NCBI GenBank assembly: GCA_913057175.1
Contig: CAJXNP010000005.1
Coordinates: 186,001-250,000, forward strand
DNA: 64,000 bases
Reading direction: 5' to 3'
DNA from: an uncultured Cytophagales bacterium
GTDB lineage: Bacteria > Bacteroidota > Bacteroidia > Cytophagales > Cyclobacteriaceae
Below, piece after piece: positions 28,995 to 38,900 of the stretch; the first letter of the stretch is position 1; each line of letters starts with the position of its first letter. Position numbers and translations under genes: made by a program. The notes under the pieces were generated by a model. It saw only the letters and a list, made by a program, of their open reading frames with translations. It was not told where the DNA came from and did no database searches.

Positions 28995-29930
28995 TCAAAT
29001 CAAGCCATTCAACCTTGCGTTATTCACCAATTCGGAAGAGGTTGATGCATTCCCTTTGAAGAGCATATTTTGCCGGTGGGTGTTCACTGTGTTGAGACTG
29101 ATATTAAGCTTATCTGCAATTTGTTTGCTGACAAAACCTTCACTGATCAGCTTTAATATTTCAAGCTCACGGTGAGACAAGTTGAATTCCTGTTTAACAA
29201 TTGGGTATTTATTTGATAACAGGAATTTATAGTTTCCCTGATGATCATATCTGCCCATATAAAAATTAAGTGTTTCGTCACATTTTGAAGAAGTGATATC
29301 TTTAAGCTGGCTGAATGAGATAAAAGGTCGTCCATATTTATCGGTCTTGATGATCTTAAATTCGTGAAGGATCCAGATATATTTTTCATCCTTCTTTTTT
29401 AATCGGTAATCAATACAGAAGCGATATTTGGGTTTGTTTTCAATCGAAATAGAATAATAAGCACGAAATATATCTTCAAAAATATTCTCCAATCTGGCAA
29501 AATCGTCCGGATGGATATTTAGATTATTTGAATGGAGAATTTCATCCCGGAATTCGCTGTTTGAATAGCCAGTCAACCTTTTTATATCATTACTGATAAA
29601 GGCAAATTCCATGGTTTCGTGATTTGTAAGGAAAAATGGAGCTGAGGTATTTCCCCTGTTTTTTTTTATTGCTTGCTGAATTAAATCTTCAACAGAAAAA
29701 TCATTTACCGATGAGCATTTGACATGATTGTAAATGAATTTAGCAGGATCTTTTTTCATGCTATAAATTGGTTGTGCCGGTTTGCTTAATGATGAATATT
29801 GTAATTCGTGAAACTTAAATGAAAGATTCAAAAAAGCCGACCATTTAGTTGAGTGTTTGGCTATTAAAGTTAAAAATAATTTCACTAAAAAATCAACTTC
29901 CATCCTAAAAGACAACTCGCAAAATTTCAT
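28995..29930 (-). CDS. PAS-LuxR family transcriptional regulator
   Basis: The 311-residue protein has a PAS fold (about 100-225, with the PAS_3-type core FRFCIDYRLKKKDEKYIW-like segment YRFCIDYRLKKKDEKYIWI) and a C-terminal GerE/LuxR helix-turn-helix (about 248-308, LSHRELEILKLISEGFVSKQIA and LNISLNTVNTHRQNML). There is no receiver domain, so it is not a standard response regulator. The PAS domain probably senses a small ligand or redox state. The first 57 residues are poorly conserved-looking, and an internal ATG at 29759 would give 254 residues. It is divergent from the eight-gene operon that starts at 30178, and a perfect palindrome lies just upstream of its start, so it may regulate that operon and itself (inference). 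Confidence 0.85.
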   Translation of the reverse strand: MKFCELSFRMEVDFLVKLFLTLIAKHSTKWSAFLNLSFKFHELQYSSLSKPAQPIYSMKKDPAKFIYNHVKCSSVNDFSVEDLIQQAIKKNRGNTSAPFFLTNHETMEFAFISNDIKRLTGYSNSEFRDEILHSNNLNIHPDDFARLENIFEDIFRAYYSISIENKPKYRFCIDYRLKKKDEKYIWILHEFKIIKTDKYGRPFISFSQLKDITSSKCDETLNFYMGRYDHQGNYKFLLSNKYPIVKQEFNLSHRELEILKLISEGFVSKQIADKLNISLNTVNTHRQNMLFKGNASTSSELVNNARLNGLI

Positions 29931-29957
29931 TTTTCAATAGCTCATATTAACATGAAA

Positions 29958-29975
29958 ATACTGATATATCAGTAT
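29958..29975. promoter_or_regulatory. Perfect 18-bp palindrome, candidate LuxR-type operator
   Basis: ATACTGATATATCAGTAT is a perfect palindrome located 28 bases before the regulator start and about 200 bases before the divergent giant operon. The size and symmetry match binding sites of dimeric LuxR-type HTH proteins. The rest of the 247-base spacer shows no exact TAnnTTTG promoter. Confidence 0.5.
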
Positions 29976-30177
29976 GGTGAATGGAATTGATTTCAGGTAA
30001 TTTGGATGATAGAAATTTTGGTTGGCATCTCGATAATGTGTCGTGTGAAAATGGCCAGTTTTTTTAATACCCGCTGCGAATTAATAATAAGATAAGGTAT
30101 AAACCAGATTTAATTAGAAGCACAAAGGCGTGATTGATAAGGTCACGCGTTGAATAAATATTATTAATTCGCTTTGT

Positions 30178-33100
30178 ATGGATCTTACCAGGATCAGTCA
30201 TCAACAACGTATCTATCTATCTTTTTTGCCGCATGTTCGACAACAGTTTGGCAGCATTCCCGGAGTACGTATAATTGGTCTTGGAGCTAAAGAAAGAAAA
30301 AATCAAATATTAGATGAATGGGCCTTCCGGTTTTATGTCGATAAGAAAAAACCGCTCAATAGTATTCCTGCTCACGAAATAATTCCAAACAAGATTTTTA
30401 ACATCCAGACGGATGTCATTTCTTTCTTTGATAAGGAGGACCTCATTTGCGAGGAGTGTGAGCCATCAAAATTGACTGTCAATGACAATGAATACCGGGA
30501 TGATGGAATTCGGGGAGGTATAAGTATCAGAAATGAATATTTTGACAATGACCATCCCACTGGCTATGGTACGTTGGGTATATTAGCCCGCCGAAAAAGT
30601 GATAATGCTCTCGTTGGATTAACATGCTCGCATGTCGTGAATGCAGGTTCCGAATCCAATACTAAGACTGATGTAAAAATCGGTCAGCCAAAATACTGGA
30701 TAAGCTGCTGTTGCTGCCCAAGAGGATATATTGGAGATGTAAAGAAAGCTACTTTCACCGACGATCTTGACTGTGCTTTAATTGAAATTCATGAAGATAT
30801 ACGGGATAATGTCACTTCTAAAAATACGGAAAATAAAGTTGAAGATTTCGCAGCAGATATATCGGGAGCGGCTGCGATTGTTTGTTTTGATACGCTTAAA
30901 AAATATGGAAGAGCGACAGGTTTAACAGAAGGGAAAGTTAGTGAAATAGCTTTTGGCACCAATCACATGCTGATCGAAAGGACGGGTGGTGATCCCGATG
31001 ATCCGTTCGCTTGTCACGGAGATTCAGGGGCTGTAATTATCAATAGCAGCAATCAGGTGGTTGGTTTGTTGGTAGCGGCTCAAAAGGACAACATGCTTAG
31101 AACTATCGCCACGCATATTAAACCTGTTATGGCAGACCTCGGCATTACCATAGCCGGGACAGATGTGGCAGATATTGGAGAACCGGTTGGAGGTGGGGAT
31201 ATGGGTTGCGAATTAAATTATTGGCCCGGAGGCCATAATGATCCGGATTTAAATCCACTTGAAACCTTCACCAGCGAGGATTTTAATTTCACGGGACCGA
31301 TTGACTGGGATGTTTCCAAAGGTGCTCCCGGAGCTCTGATATTGGAAAGCAACGGCCAGACTGGCAGTAATTTATCCAGGATTACGGTAAGGTATGGCAC
31401 TGTTTCAGCTTCCAAAAATCCTACGGATGCAGTCTGGATTGAAGCCAGTAAAACCGGAGAACAACCCGTAACCAAATTCCGAACAATATTTAAGGTGACA
31501 CCCAACTCTGTTAACACAGGTAGTGCTTTGGATGGCGATAATTTAAAACGATTTGCCACCACCGGAGGTACAAATACCCAGGCGGGTGTCGCGCTGCCGG
31601 GAACCGATGGTGCTACCTGGTTTTTAGCTAAAGCCGAAATTGTATTTGATATTTTGCCCACCGATCTTTCATGGTTTGCAAAAGGCTTGAAATTTGAAAC
31701 CGGCGAGCCGGGTGAAATACTTGGAAATGTTGTGGCGAGAAGACAAACGAAATTTACCAAAGGAGAACAATCCAATGGGGCTGCTCACCGCACTCACACC
31801 GACCAGGTCGATTATGCTTCAGCAGGCGGAAGCACATTGGATGATTTTCAGGAACCATTTGTCGACTCACCCAATAAGATATTCCGGCTGGCAAACGAAG
31901 GGTTTGATCCATCAAATCTACTACAAGGTTATTGGAGAGCGGATTTCAGGGATTACCTGGAATTTCATGATGGCACTGCCTGGATCAGGATTACGCCGTA
32001 TGCAGAATGGTTTGCCAACCTGACGGCAGATTTAAGTGGTACAGGAACCCCGCCTCCTTCTGTGGGCGCGGTTAATGCCATGGGAGAAGGAGCAAATTCT
32101 GAAAAAATCCCAAATCAACCGCCAACACTTACAGTGACGGATTTTCAGGAAGTCAAACCCGGTGAATTGGTGACGATGTCGGCAACACCCGTTGATCCGG
32201 ATAATGACGATGCGACTGTAAATTGGGCGCAGACTGATGGTCCAAATGTTGCATTAAGCAGCCCGACAGGGAATACGGTAACATTCAATGCCCCTGCCAA
32301 TGATCCACAACTAAAATTTACTGCTACAGCAGATGACAAAACGGGAACACTTTCAAAAACAGCAGGAAACAATTTGAGTGCACCTACTACGGTAACGATA
32401 AATGTTATTGAGTGGCTTGATAGATTGGGTGGGAATCCTGGATTATGTGTAAATAATGAAGAGGTATTTAATGCAGTTGATTTTGGTATAGGCGCTGGAG
32501 TGCTCAATTGGGATGTTACTACCGGTAGTACATCTGCAGTAATTGTTGAAGCAGATGGAGCATCAATTGCACCATCTGGAACTGTAAATGGTGCAAATTC
32601 AATTAAAGTAAATTACAATAATGTTTCGGCTGATACCACGAGACAGAATTCTGTTAAAATTCAGGCAACAAATCCGGCTAATGGAAAAATTTGGTATAAG
32701 AGAAGAACTGTTAACTTAATTCCATTTGCCATAGCAACAACCATTACTCCCGGTGCCCCTCCTAGTCATGCTTTAGCTGCCAATGAATGGGGATGGACAC
32801 AGGAAGAAAGTATCAATGTGACAATTTGTGCCTATAGAAATGGAGCAGATTGGCAGGCATTTTTATTAACAATGAATGGTAATTATTCAGTACAGGCCAG
32901 GCTATTAGCTGGAGTGACAGAAGTAACGGGACATGGAGGTGCTGCTCCGGGGACAACTGTGCAAGCGAATTATTGTAATCAAATAAATGATTTAAATGCC
33001 CTCAGCGTTAATTGGGGATCATGGTTCATGGTGTCCGCAATACAAGCGCATGAAAATGTGCATGTTACAAGGTTATTACCTGCACTCAGTCATCCGACAG

Positions 33101-33405
33101 TACAAGGTGCTTTGGCTACTGCAATCAATGCATTGAAGACACCTCACGTTCCTGGAATGAATCAGGCAGGTGCTATAGCTGCTATAATAGCCTCACCAGG
33201 ATTTGCTGCTGCTATTGCTGCTTCAATGTTGAATTGGACTACAAGGTTTTCAATTTTAATTGCTAATGATCATGGTCCTGGAGGTGTTTTTAGCAGAGCC
33301 GCACCAACATATGCTGCAGAAATAGCAGTTGTAAATCCAATGATTACAGCGATTTGTTCAGGGAGACCTGCCGGTTGGCCTGCTTGTCCGCCACTTTGCC
33401 CATAA
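30178..33405 (+). CDS. Nal1-like trypsin-fold protease with beta-sandwich repeats and C-terminal HExxH domain
   Basis: This 1,075-residue protein opens the operon. Residues 20-85 (IPGVRIIGLGAKERKN to FNIQTDV) match the N-terminal domain of the second protease at 34445. A chymotrypsin-fold domain follows with His152 (TCSHVVNAG), Asp198 (DDLDCALIEI) and Ser283 (CHGDSGAVI), and a four-cysteine run (177-180) between His and Asp. Beyond this lie two related beta-sandwich modules (about 362-445 and 763-850, both with a WDV core), a middle domain (about 500-615) and an Ig/PKD-like domain (about 647-745). At the C-terminus is a domain with HENVH (958-962), an HExxH zinc-protease pattern, with a downstream Glu in TYAAE. 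There is no signal peptide. The last third of the gene looks more AT-rich than the rest. Target and function are unknown. Confidence 0.85.
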   Translation: MDLTRISHQQRIYLSFLPHVRQQFGSIPGVRIIGLGAKERKNQILDEWAFRFYVDKKKPLNSIPAHEIIPNKIFNIQTDVISFFDKEDLICEECEPSKLTVNDNEYRDDGIRGGISIRNEYFDNDHPTGYGTLGILARRKSDNALVGLTCSHVVNAGSESNTKTDVKIGQPKYWISCCCCPRGYIGDVKKATFTDDLDCALIEIHEDIRDNVTSKNTENKVEDFAADISGAAAIVCFDTLKKYGRATGLTEGKVSEIAFGTNHMLIERTGGDPDDPFACHGDSGAVIINSSNQVVGLLVAAQKDNMLRTIATHIKPVMADLGITIAGTDVADIGEPVGGGDMGCELNYWPGGHNDPDLNPLETFTSEDFNFTGPIDWDVSKGAPGALILESNGQTGSNLSRITVRYGTVSASKNPTDAVWIEASKTGEQPVTKFRTIFKVTPNSVNTGSALDGDNLKRFATTGGTNTQAGVALPGTDGATWFLAKAEIVFDILPTDLSWFAKGLKFETGEPGEILGNVVARRQTKFTKGEQSNGAAHRTHTDQVDYASAGGSTLDDFQEPFVDSPNKIFRLANEGFDPSNLLQGYWRADFRDYLEFHDGTAWIRITPYAEWFANLTADLSGTGTPPPSVGAVNAMGEGANSEKIPNQPPTLTVTDFQEVKPGELVTMSATPVDPDNDDATVNWAQTDGPNVALSSPTGNTVTFNAPANDPQLKFTATADDKTGTLSKTAGNNLSAPTTVTINVIEWLDRLGGNPGLCVNNEEVFNAVDFGIGAGVLNWDVTTGSTSAVIVEADGASIAPSGTVNGANSIKVNYNNVSADTTRQNSVKIQATNPANGKIWYKRRTVNLIPFAIATTITPGAPPSHALAANEWGWTQEESINVTICAYRNGADWQAFLLTMNGNYSVQARLLAGVTEVTGHGGAAPGTTVQANYCNQINDLNALSVNWGSWFMVSAIQAHENVHVTRLLPALSHPTVQGALATAINALKTPHVPGMNQAGAIAAIIASPGFAAAIAASMLNWTTRFSILIANDHGPGGVFSRAAPTYAAEIAVVNPMITAICSGRPAGWPACPPLCP

Positions 33406-33416
33406 AATATCAAACC

Positions 33417-34019
33417 ATGAAAAAAAGGACAAATAATAAAACTGATTTTAAAGAGTCTGACTCGATGTCAGTTTTTGATTTGCGTCAGACTGTTACAGAT
33501 ATTGTTCCTGAACTAAAGACAAAAGAAAAGCAAAAACTAAAACAAGGAGGTGGACTCGAAGTAATTTTTATTCTAAAAAATCATTCTGATCAAGATAAAA
33601 TTATTTTGAATCCATTGGATTATATACAGATTGAAATTTTGGATGAAGAAGGTTGGCCTGTCAAAGTACCAGTCTCGAAGACAAAAAGAGCTATGATGAA
33701 CCCGACTAATGAAAAGGTGAAAATCTCTCGTCCGTTCAACGTTCAGGTCTTGGAATTGACTGAAGGAAAATCAAAAAAATTAAATAGAAATGACGATAAG
33801 AACTTCTTAGTTGAAGTAAATAAATCATATGAATTTAAAATAATAATTACCAAGGTTCAGGATTATGATGCACAAAATGTGAGTGTCCATTCATTGAATA
33901 ATAAGCCAATACAGGAAGGAAAGTACCAGGTAAGATTAAAACTAACGGTAATGCTTGTTGAGGATTTGCACATATTTTCGATTTGGGACTCTTCATTTCA
34001 GAATATAAAATTAATATGA
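33417..34019 (+). CDS. Small beta-sandwich protein of unknown function, inhibitor-like pattern
   Basis: The product has 200 residues when started at ATG 33417, which follows the upstream stop codon by 11 bases. An upstream in-frame start (33354) overlaps the protease gene and is less likely. The segment GGGLEVIFILKNHSDQDKI followed by alternating strands and the late KYQVRLKLTVMLVED resembles beta-sandwich proteins such as the BsuPI intracellular proteinase inhibitor. That similarity is weak and by eye only. The gene is visibly more AT-rich and lysine-rich than its neighbours. Position directly after a protease suggests a partner or inhibitor (inference). Confidence 0.7.
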   Translation: MKKRTNNKTDFKESDSMSVFDLRQTVTDIVPELKTKEKQKLKQGGGLEVIFILKNHSDQDKIILNPLDYIQIEILDEEGWPVKVPVSKTKRAMMNPTNEKVKISRPFNVQVLELTEGKSKKLNRNDDKNFLVEVNKSYEFKIIITKVQDYDAQNVSVHSLNNKPIQEGKYQVRLKLTVMLVEDLHIFSIWDSSFQNIKLI

Positions 34020-34023
34020 TAAC

Positions 34024-34434
34024 ATGCCCACCCCACGCAAACTGGAATATTTCGAAGACCAACTAAAAACTTCTTTTATAGGAAGGGAAGTCCTGGAAGT
34101 CATACGGCAGCATGCAAAAGAGGTGATGTACCTGGTCAATAAAAATCGTCCAACCATGGTCTGCTGGCAGAGAAATTACGGACCCGGATTCATCAAATCA
34201 ATCGTAGATAGCGGGTTTGAGGAAGATGTTGAATTTGTAAGGGAGGTTAAAGGGGTGACATTGGAAACATTGATCCTGAACATGGCGGAGGTGCTTCAGG
34301 ACAATGGCACATTAGAACTTAAAATCACCATCGGACAATACGCATATCGCGTACTAAGAATGGCCAGGGAATCCCGGTCTCTTATGGAAATAATTGAAAA
34401 GATTAATAGTACGGAGTTATTACATCATCGCTAA
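34024..34434 (+). CDS. Free-standing helical domain, paralogue of the C-terminus of the next protease
   Basis: The product is a 136-residue, mostly helical protein. Residues about 20-115 align with residues about 365-460 of the downstream protease: EVMYLVNKNRPTMVCWQRNYGPGFI against EILHLVNHNREVMAAWNRYQGPSFL, and VKGVTLETLILNMAEVLQDNG against IKGVTLQNLLLKMTAVLQRKG (both split here for comparison only by short pieces). Hence one operon holds the same domain once alone and once fused to a protease. Such a layout suggests homotypic or competitive binding, like effector-associated adaptor domains (inference). It begins four bases after the previous stop codon and ends ten bases before the protease ATG. 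Confidence 0.75.
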   Translation: MPTPRKLEYFEDQLKTSFIGREVLEVIRQHAKEVMYLVNKNRPTMVCWQRNYGPGFIKSIVDSGFEEDVEFVREVKGVTLETLILNMAEVLQDNGTLELKITIGQYAYRVLRMARESRSLMEIIEKINSTELLHHR

Positions 34435-34444
34435 AGGTATAATT

Positions 34445-35893
34445 ATGTCGCGAGAAGATATCATAAAGGAAAATAAGGAAATAAATAAAGTCCGAAAAAA
34501 AGCAGAAAAGGAACTGATGAAAATTCCAGGAGTAGTAGCGGTTGGTGTAGGTATGAAAGAAACAAAGGGCAAACTAGAAGAAGAGCTTTGCTTTAAGGTT
34601 AAAGTCAAGGAAAAAAAGCCACTATCAGAAATTAAGGATAAGGATAAGATCCCTGAAATTATCTATGGATTTAAAACTGATGTCACTGAGATTGTTCATG
34701 GAGAGGCTTGTGCAGATGAAGAAAAATACAGACCCCTGATGGGTGGGATACAAATAGGTTGCAGCAAGTCCGGCGGATATGGGACAATGGGTTGTTTCGG
34801 AAAACGGGATGTAGATGACAAGATTGTACTATTGAGCAATTGGCATGTAATCGTTAGTGGTGGCAGTGCTATTGAAGGGGAAAGGGTAGGCCAACCATCT
34901 CATAACGGATGTTGTTCATGCTGTGCGTGTGGAGAAATAGCAGATGTAGTAGATGGTAGACTAAGTCCGAATACTGCTGATAATCTGGATGCTGCGATCG
35001 CACTATTACAAGGACAAGAAACGGATACCATCCCGGAGGCCAGATTTATCAACGAAGTAAAACAATTGGGAATTATAGCGGGGAGTGCTAGCCCTGAACC
35101 AAGGGAAAAAGTATGGAATTACGGTAGAACCACTGGGTTCACTTCAGGTCGATTATCTGACGATGCAGATTTTATTACAATCACTTACGAGCAATATGGA
35201 AATGTTTCACATACATTCCTTGCTTGGGAGATTACCCCTGATGCAGATTATGATACTTTTGTTGACAAGGGTGATTCCGGTTCGATCTGCATCAATGAAC
35301 ACAATGAAGTTGTGCTACTAATATTTGCAAAAGATGATACGGGTAAAGGTTATGGATTTGATATCAAAGACGTCGAGAGCAAACTTCATTTTAAAGTCCT
35401 CGATTCTACATTTCATAAAAGTGATCCATTGAGCGAAGGCACCCCTCTTTCTTCCATTACTTTGCCACCGCCTCGTTTAAATGGTTTTGCAGATACGTTC
35501 GAACTGCTTGAGGAAGAGCTAAATCAATTTGAAGAATCCCGCCAATTCGTAGAAATGTTTAAAATTCACAGAAAGGAAATTCTACATCTTGTTAATCATA
35601 ACCGCGAAGTCATGGCAGCATGGAACCGGTATCAGGGTCCTTCATTTCTGGCGCATATTGCCAGGAGTCTGAAAAGGGAAAATAAACCGATACCCGGGCA
35701 AATAAAGGGTGTTACCCTACAAAATCTTTTGCTCAAGATGACGGCTGTTCTGCAGAGAAAAGGCAGCCCGGAACTGGTCAAAGCCGTAACGGATAACTAT
35801 TTGAAAATAATGGACCTTGTCTCATCTGGCCATCATCCGGATGATTGGAAAGCGTACCTGGCAAAAATAAATCAACCCATAAACATCAACTAA
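34445..35893 (+). CDS. Nal1-like trypsin-fold serine protease with C-terminal helical domain
   Basis: The product is 482 residues from ATG 34445. The frame can be read from 34394, but that start overlaps the preceding gene. Domains are an N-terminal alpha/beta domain (about 25-85, IPGVVAVGVGMKETKG to GFKTDVTEI), a chymotrypsin-fold domain with His134 (LSNWHVIVSG), Asp182 (DNLDAAIAL) and Ser278 (DKGDSGSICI), and a helical C-terminal domain (about 365-460). Five cysteines cluster at 156-162 (GCCSCCACG) between His and Asp, at the same place as in the first protease. They may bind a metal or form disulfides. No signal peptide is present. The catalytic triad looks complete, so an active enzyme is likely. 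Confidence 0.86.
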   Translation: MSREDIIKENKEINKVRKKAEKELMKIPGVVAVGVGMKETKGKLEEELCFKVKVKEKKPLSEIKDKDKIPEIIYGFKTDVTEIVHGEACADEEKYRPLMGGIQIGCSKSGGYGTMGCFGKRDVDDKIVLLSNWHVIVSGGSAIEGERVGQPSHNGCCSCCACGEIADVVDGRLSPNTADNLDAAIALLQGQETDTIPEARFINEVKQLGIIAGSASPEPREKVWNYGRTTGFTSGRLSDDADFITITYEQYGNVSHTFLAWEITPDADYDTFVDKGDSGSICINEHNEVVLLIFAKDDTGKGYGFDIKDVESKLHFKVLDSTFHKSDPLSEGTPLSSITLPPPRLNGFADTFELLEEELNQFEESRQFVEMFKIHRKEILHLVNHNREVMAAWNRYQGPSFLAHIARSLKRENKPIPGQIKGVTLQNLLLKMTAVLQRKGSPELVKAVTDNYLKIMDLVSSGHHPDDWKAYLAKINQPININ

Positions 35894-35907
35894 TCTGAAA
35901 ATCAGAC

Positions 35908-38900
35908 ATGCCTGACAACCAAATCGGAACACTGGAATCAATTGGAATAGAAATCGCCAAGCTATTCCAACCCTACAAAGAGCGGGTAGAATCCGGTGAG
36001 ATCATGCTCCTTTTGGCAGAACTGGGAATTGAATTTCCAGCTTCTTTGGCCAATGATCCCGATTTTCAGGGGGCAGTGACCGGAGTGTCAGAAAAAGTGA
36101 CACAGATGGCAACCCTCGTTCAGGAGTTGATTGCTGCTATCAAAGCTGAAGATTATTCAACAAGTGGTGAGAAAATAATAGCTCTTATCGAGCTGATTGC
36201 AGGAATTGTCGATGACATTGATACCATTGCTGATGAGATCGACGCCAATGGTCCATACACAGGCATTACTCCCGCTGATCTGGATGACTTTGTTGCGAAC
36301 CTTGCCAAAAACATGATTGACTATCTGGTAGTGAATTACCTGCAAAGTGTCATTCCGATTTTTGCTGTATTTCTGGAATTTTTTGGCATTATTGAGGAAA
36401 CCATTGAAAACGAAGGCTCCACCAATCCTGCTCTGCCACAATATACCAAGAAACGACTCCGCCTGGACCGGATTACTACTTTCCTCACCAACCCTGCTGA
36501 GTTGGCTAAAGAACTTTATGACTGGGGTGATACGGATTTCACAGGTGCCAAACTCTTCCCAAAACTTGAAAAGATCTTCAATGCAATCGGATGGCCCGCA
36601 GTTTATGATGATTCCGGGCCAGAGCCATTGCTCGACCTGCTTCTGGCAACAATGGAACCAAGGACTGATCTCAATCCGAAAGGTGTAGCCTTAACCATCG
36701 ACGAAAGAATTGGTGGTTCATTGTCCCAAACATTCAGTGAAAATAACTGGTCATTGGAAGTGGGTTTTGATGCAGGTTTGGAAGTGGGTGCAGGAGTTTC
36801 CATTCAGCCAAACGGTGTTGTCAAACTTGAGCCCCCAACAGCCTCTTCCACAACAATAGATGGTAGTGCTTTTGTCAAATGGATATCCAAAGATAATGAA
36901 AGTAATCAACCACTGATCATTTTTGGGACAACTGGTGGTAGTCGTCTGGAAGCAATGGAAATCTCTGCCTTTCTGGGGGCAGAATTCCAATGGGTTGTGG
37001 CTCAAAAAACAGCTTCAGGAAGTGTAACATTTGAAACGGAGGTCAAGGATGGCAAAGTCGTGATCATGCCGGGAAATCCGGATGGATTTCTTGCTCAAGT
37101 CCTACCTCCCGATGGATTTACGGTCGATTTTGACATAAAAATGGGGTTGAATAGTGAGAAGGGATTTTACTTCAGTGGCAGCGGAACACTGGAATTTGAT
37201 ATTCCAACTTCCATTTCCATCGGGCCAATTTCAATCTTAAATCTCACCGTTGGAATTTCACCCGGTTCTGATTTTGTTATCAACCTGGGTGCTGATATCA
37301 AAACGGAATTGGGTCCGTTTGTAGGAATTGTTGAAAATATGGGAATGTCTGCGACACTGACATTCCCTGAAGATAGAAAAGGCAATCTTGGACCGGCAAA
37401 TATTTCTATCGGTTTTAAACCGCCTAATGGCATTGGTCTTTCATTGGATGCGGGCGTGGTCAAAGGCGGCGGTTATCTCATGCTGGATTTCGAAAAGGGG
37501 CAATACGCCGGGGCGCTCGAACTCGATTTTCAGGGATTGTTTGGTTTTACCGCAATCGGTATTATCACCACCAAATTCCCGGACGGATCGGAAGGATTTT
37601 CTCTTCTGTTACTGATCAATGTCACATTCGATACACCAATTGCTCTGGGGTTTAACTTTTACCTGGCAGGAATCGGTGGAATGATAGGCCTGCACAGGAC
37701 GATCGTTACGCTTGCTTTGCAAAATGGTGTCAAAGATGGCTCGATCGACAACATTCTCTTCCCCGAGAATGTCATTGAAAACATAACAAAAATCATCAGT
37801 GATCTCCAGGCCATTTTTCCGGCTAAGCAAGACCAGTTTGTATTGGGCATCATGGCCAAAATTACCTGGAATACGCCTGCTGTACTAACCATAGAAGCAG
37901 GGTTGGTGGTTGAATTTCCAAACCCGGTTAAAATCGTCATAATTGGCGTCATCAAATGTGCACTTCCAACTCCTGACGAGGCCATAATTGAACTGAACGT
38001 CGCATTCGTAGGGATCATCGATTTTGAAAATGAGATCCTCATGTTCGATGCGTCCATATTTAATTCGCGCATTCTCACCATTACGCTTGAGGGTGACATG
38101 GCCCTGAGAATCAGTTGGGGAGATAAGCCGGATTTCCTCGTTTCAGTCGGTGGTTTTCATCCGGTCTATGTGCCGCCGGCACATTTGCAACTCCTCGTAA
38201 TGAAGAGGATTACGGTCAATATTTTAAGCGGTAATCCGAGTCTGGTATTGACGGCCTATTTTGCTGTTACAACGAATACGATTCAGTTTGGCGCCGCCAT
38301 TGACTTTACCTTCAAGGTTTCAAAGTTTGGCGTATACGGAAATTTCGGATTTGATGTGCTGATCCAGTTTTCTCCATTTAAGTTTATCGCAGGAGTTCAC
38401 GCAAGTGTGGCTGTTAAACTTGGTAGTTCAACATTATTTTCTATTGGATTGGAATTCAATCTCGAAGGGCCTTCACCATGGAGGGCAAATGGCTATGCTA
38501 CCTTCAAGATTCTTTTTATCAAATTCAAAGTCAGCTTTGATAAAACCTGGGGAGAAAAGAAAGAAAATTCACTTCCGGGAACATCCGTATTGCCACTTTT
38601 GATCGAAGAATTCGAGAAGAATGAAAACTGGGATACCATTCCTTCTTCGACAACAATAGAATTGGTTACCCTTTCCAATTTTGCTCCTGATGATAACTCT
38701 GTTCTTGTGAAACCATTCGGCTCATTGGAGGTAAATCAAAAGGTAGTCCCGCTGGATCTGACAATGGATAAGTTCGGCAATTACAAACCGGATGATATTA
38801 CCAAGGTTACGATTAAGGAAGTGACAATTGGAGGAGAGATTCAGGACGAAGCAGATCTTGATGACATTAAGAATTCTTTTGCCCCTGCCGTGTACAAAGA

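Noticed and set aside
28909-29175. Plus-strand open frame of 88 codons
   Set aside because: It lies opposite the LuxR-type HTH, whose minus-strand translation is clearly the real one, and its start region is the extragenic palindrome.
33354-33416. Upstream start for the small beta-sandwich gene
   Set aside because: It would overlap the protease gene by 52 bases and adds a cysteine-rich stretch that is the out-of-frame reading of the protease end.
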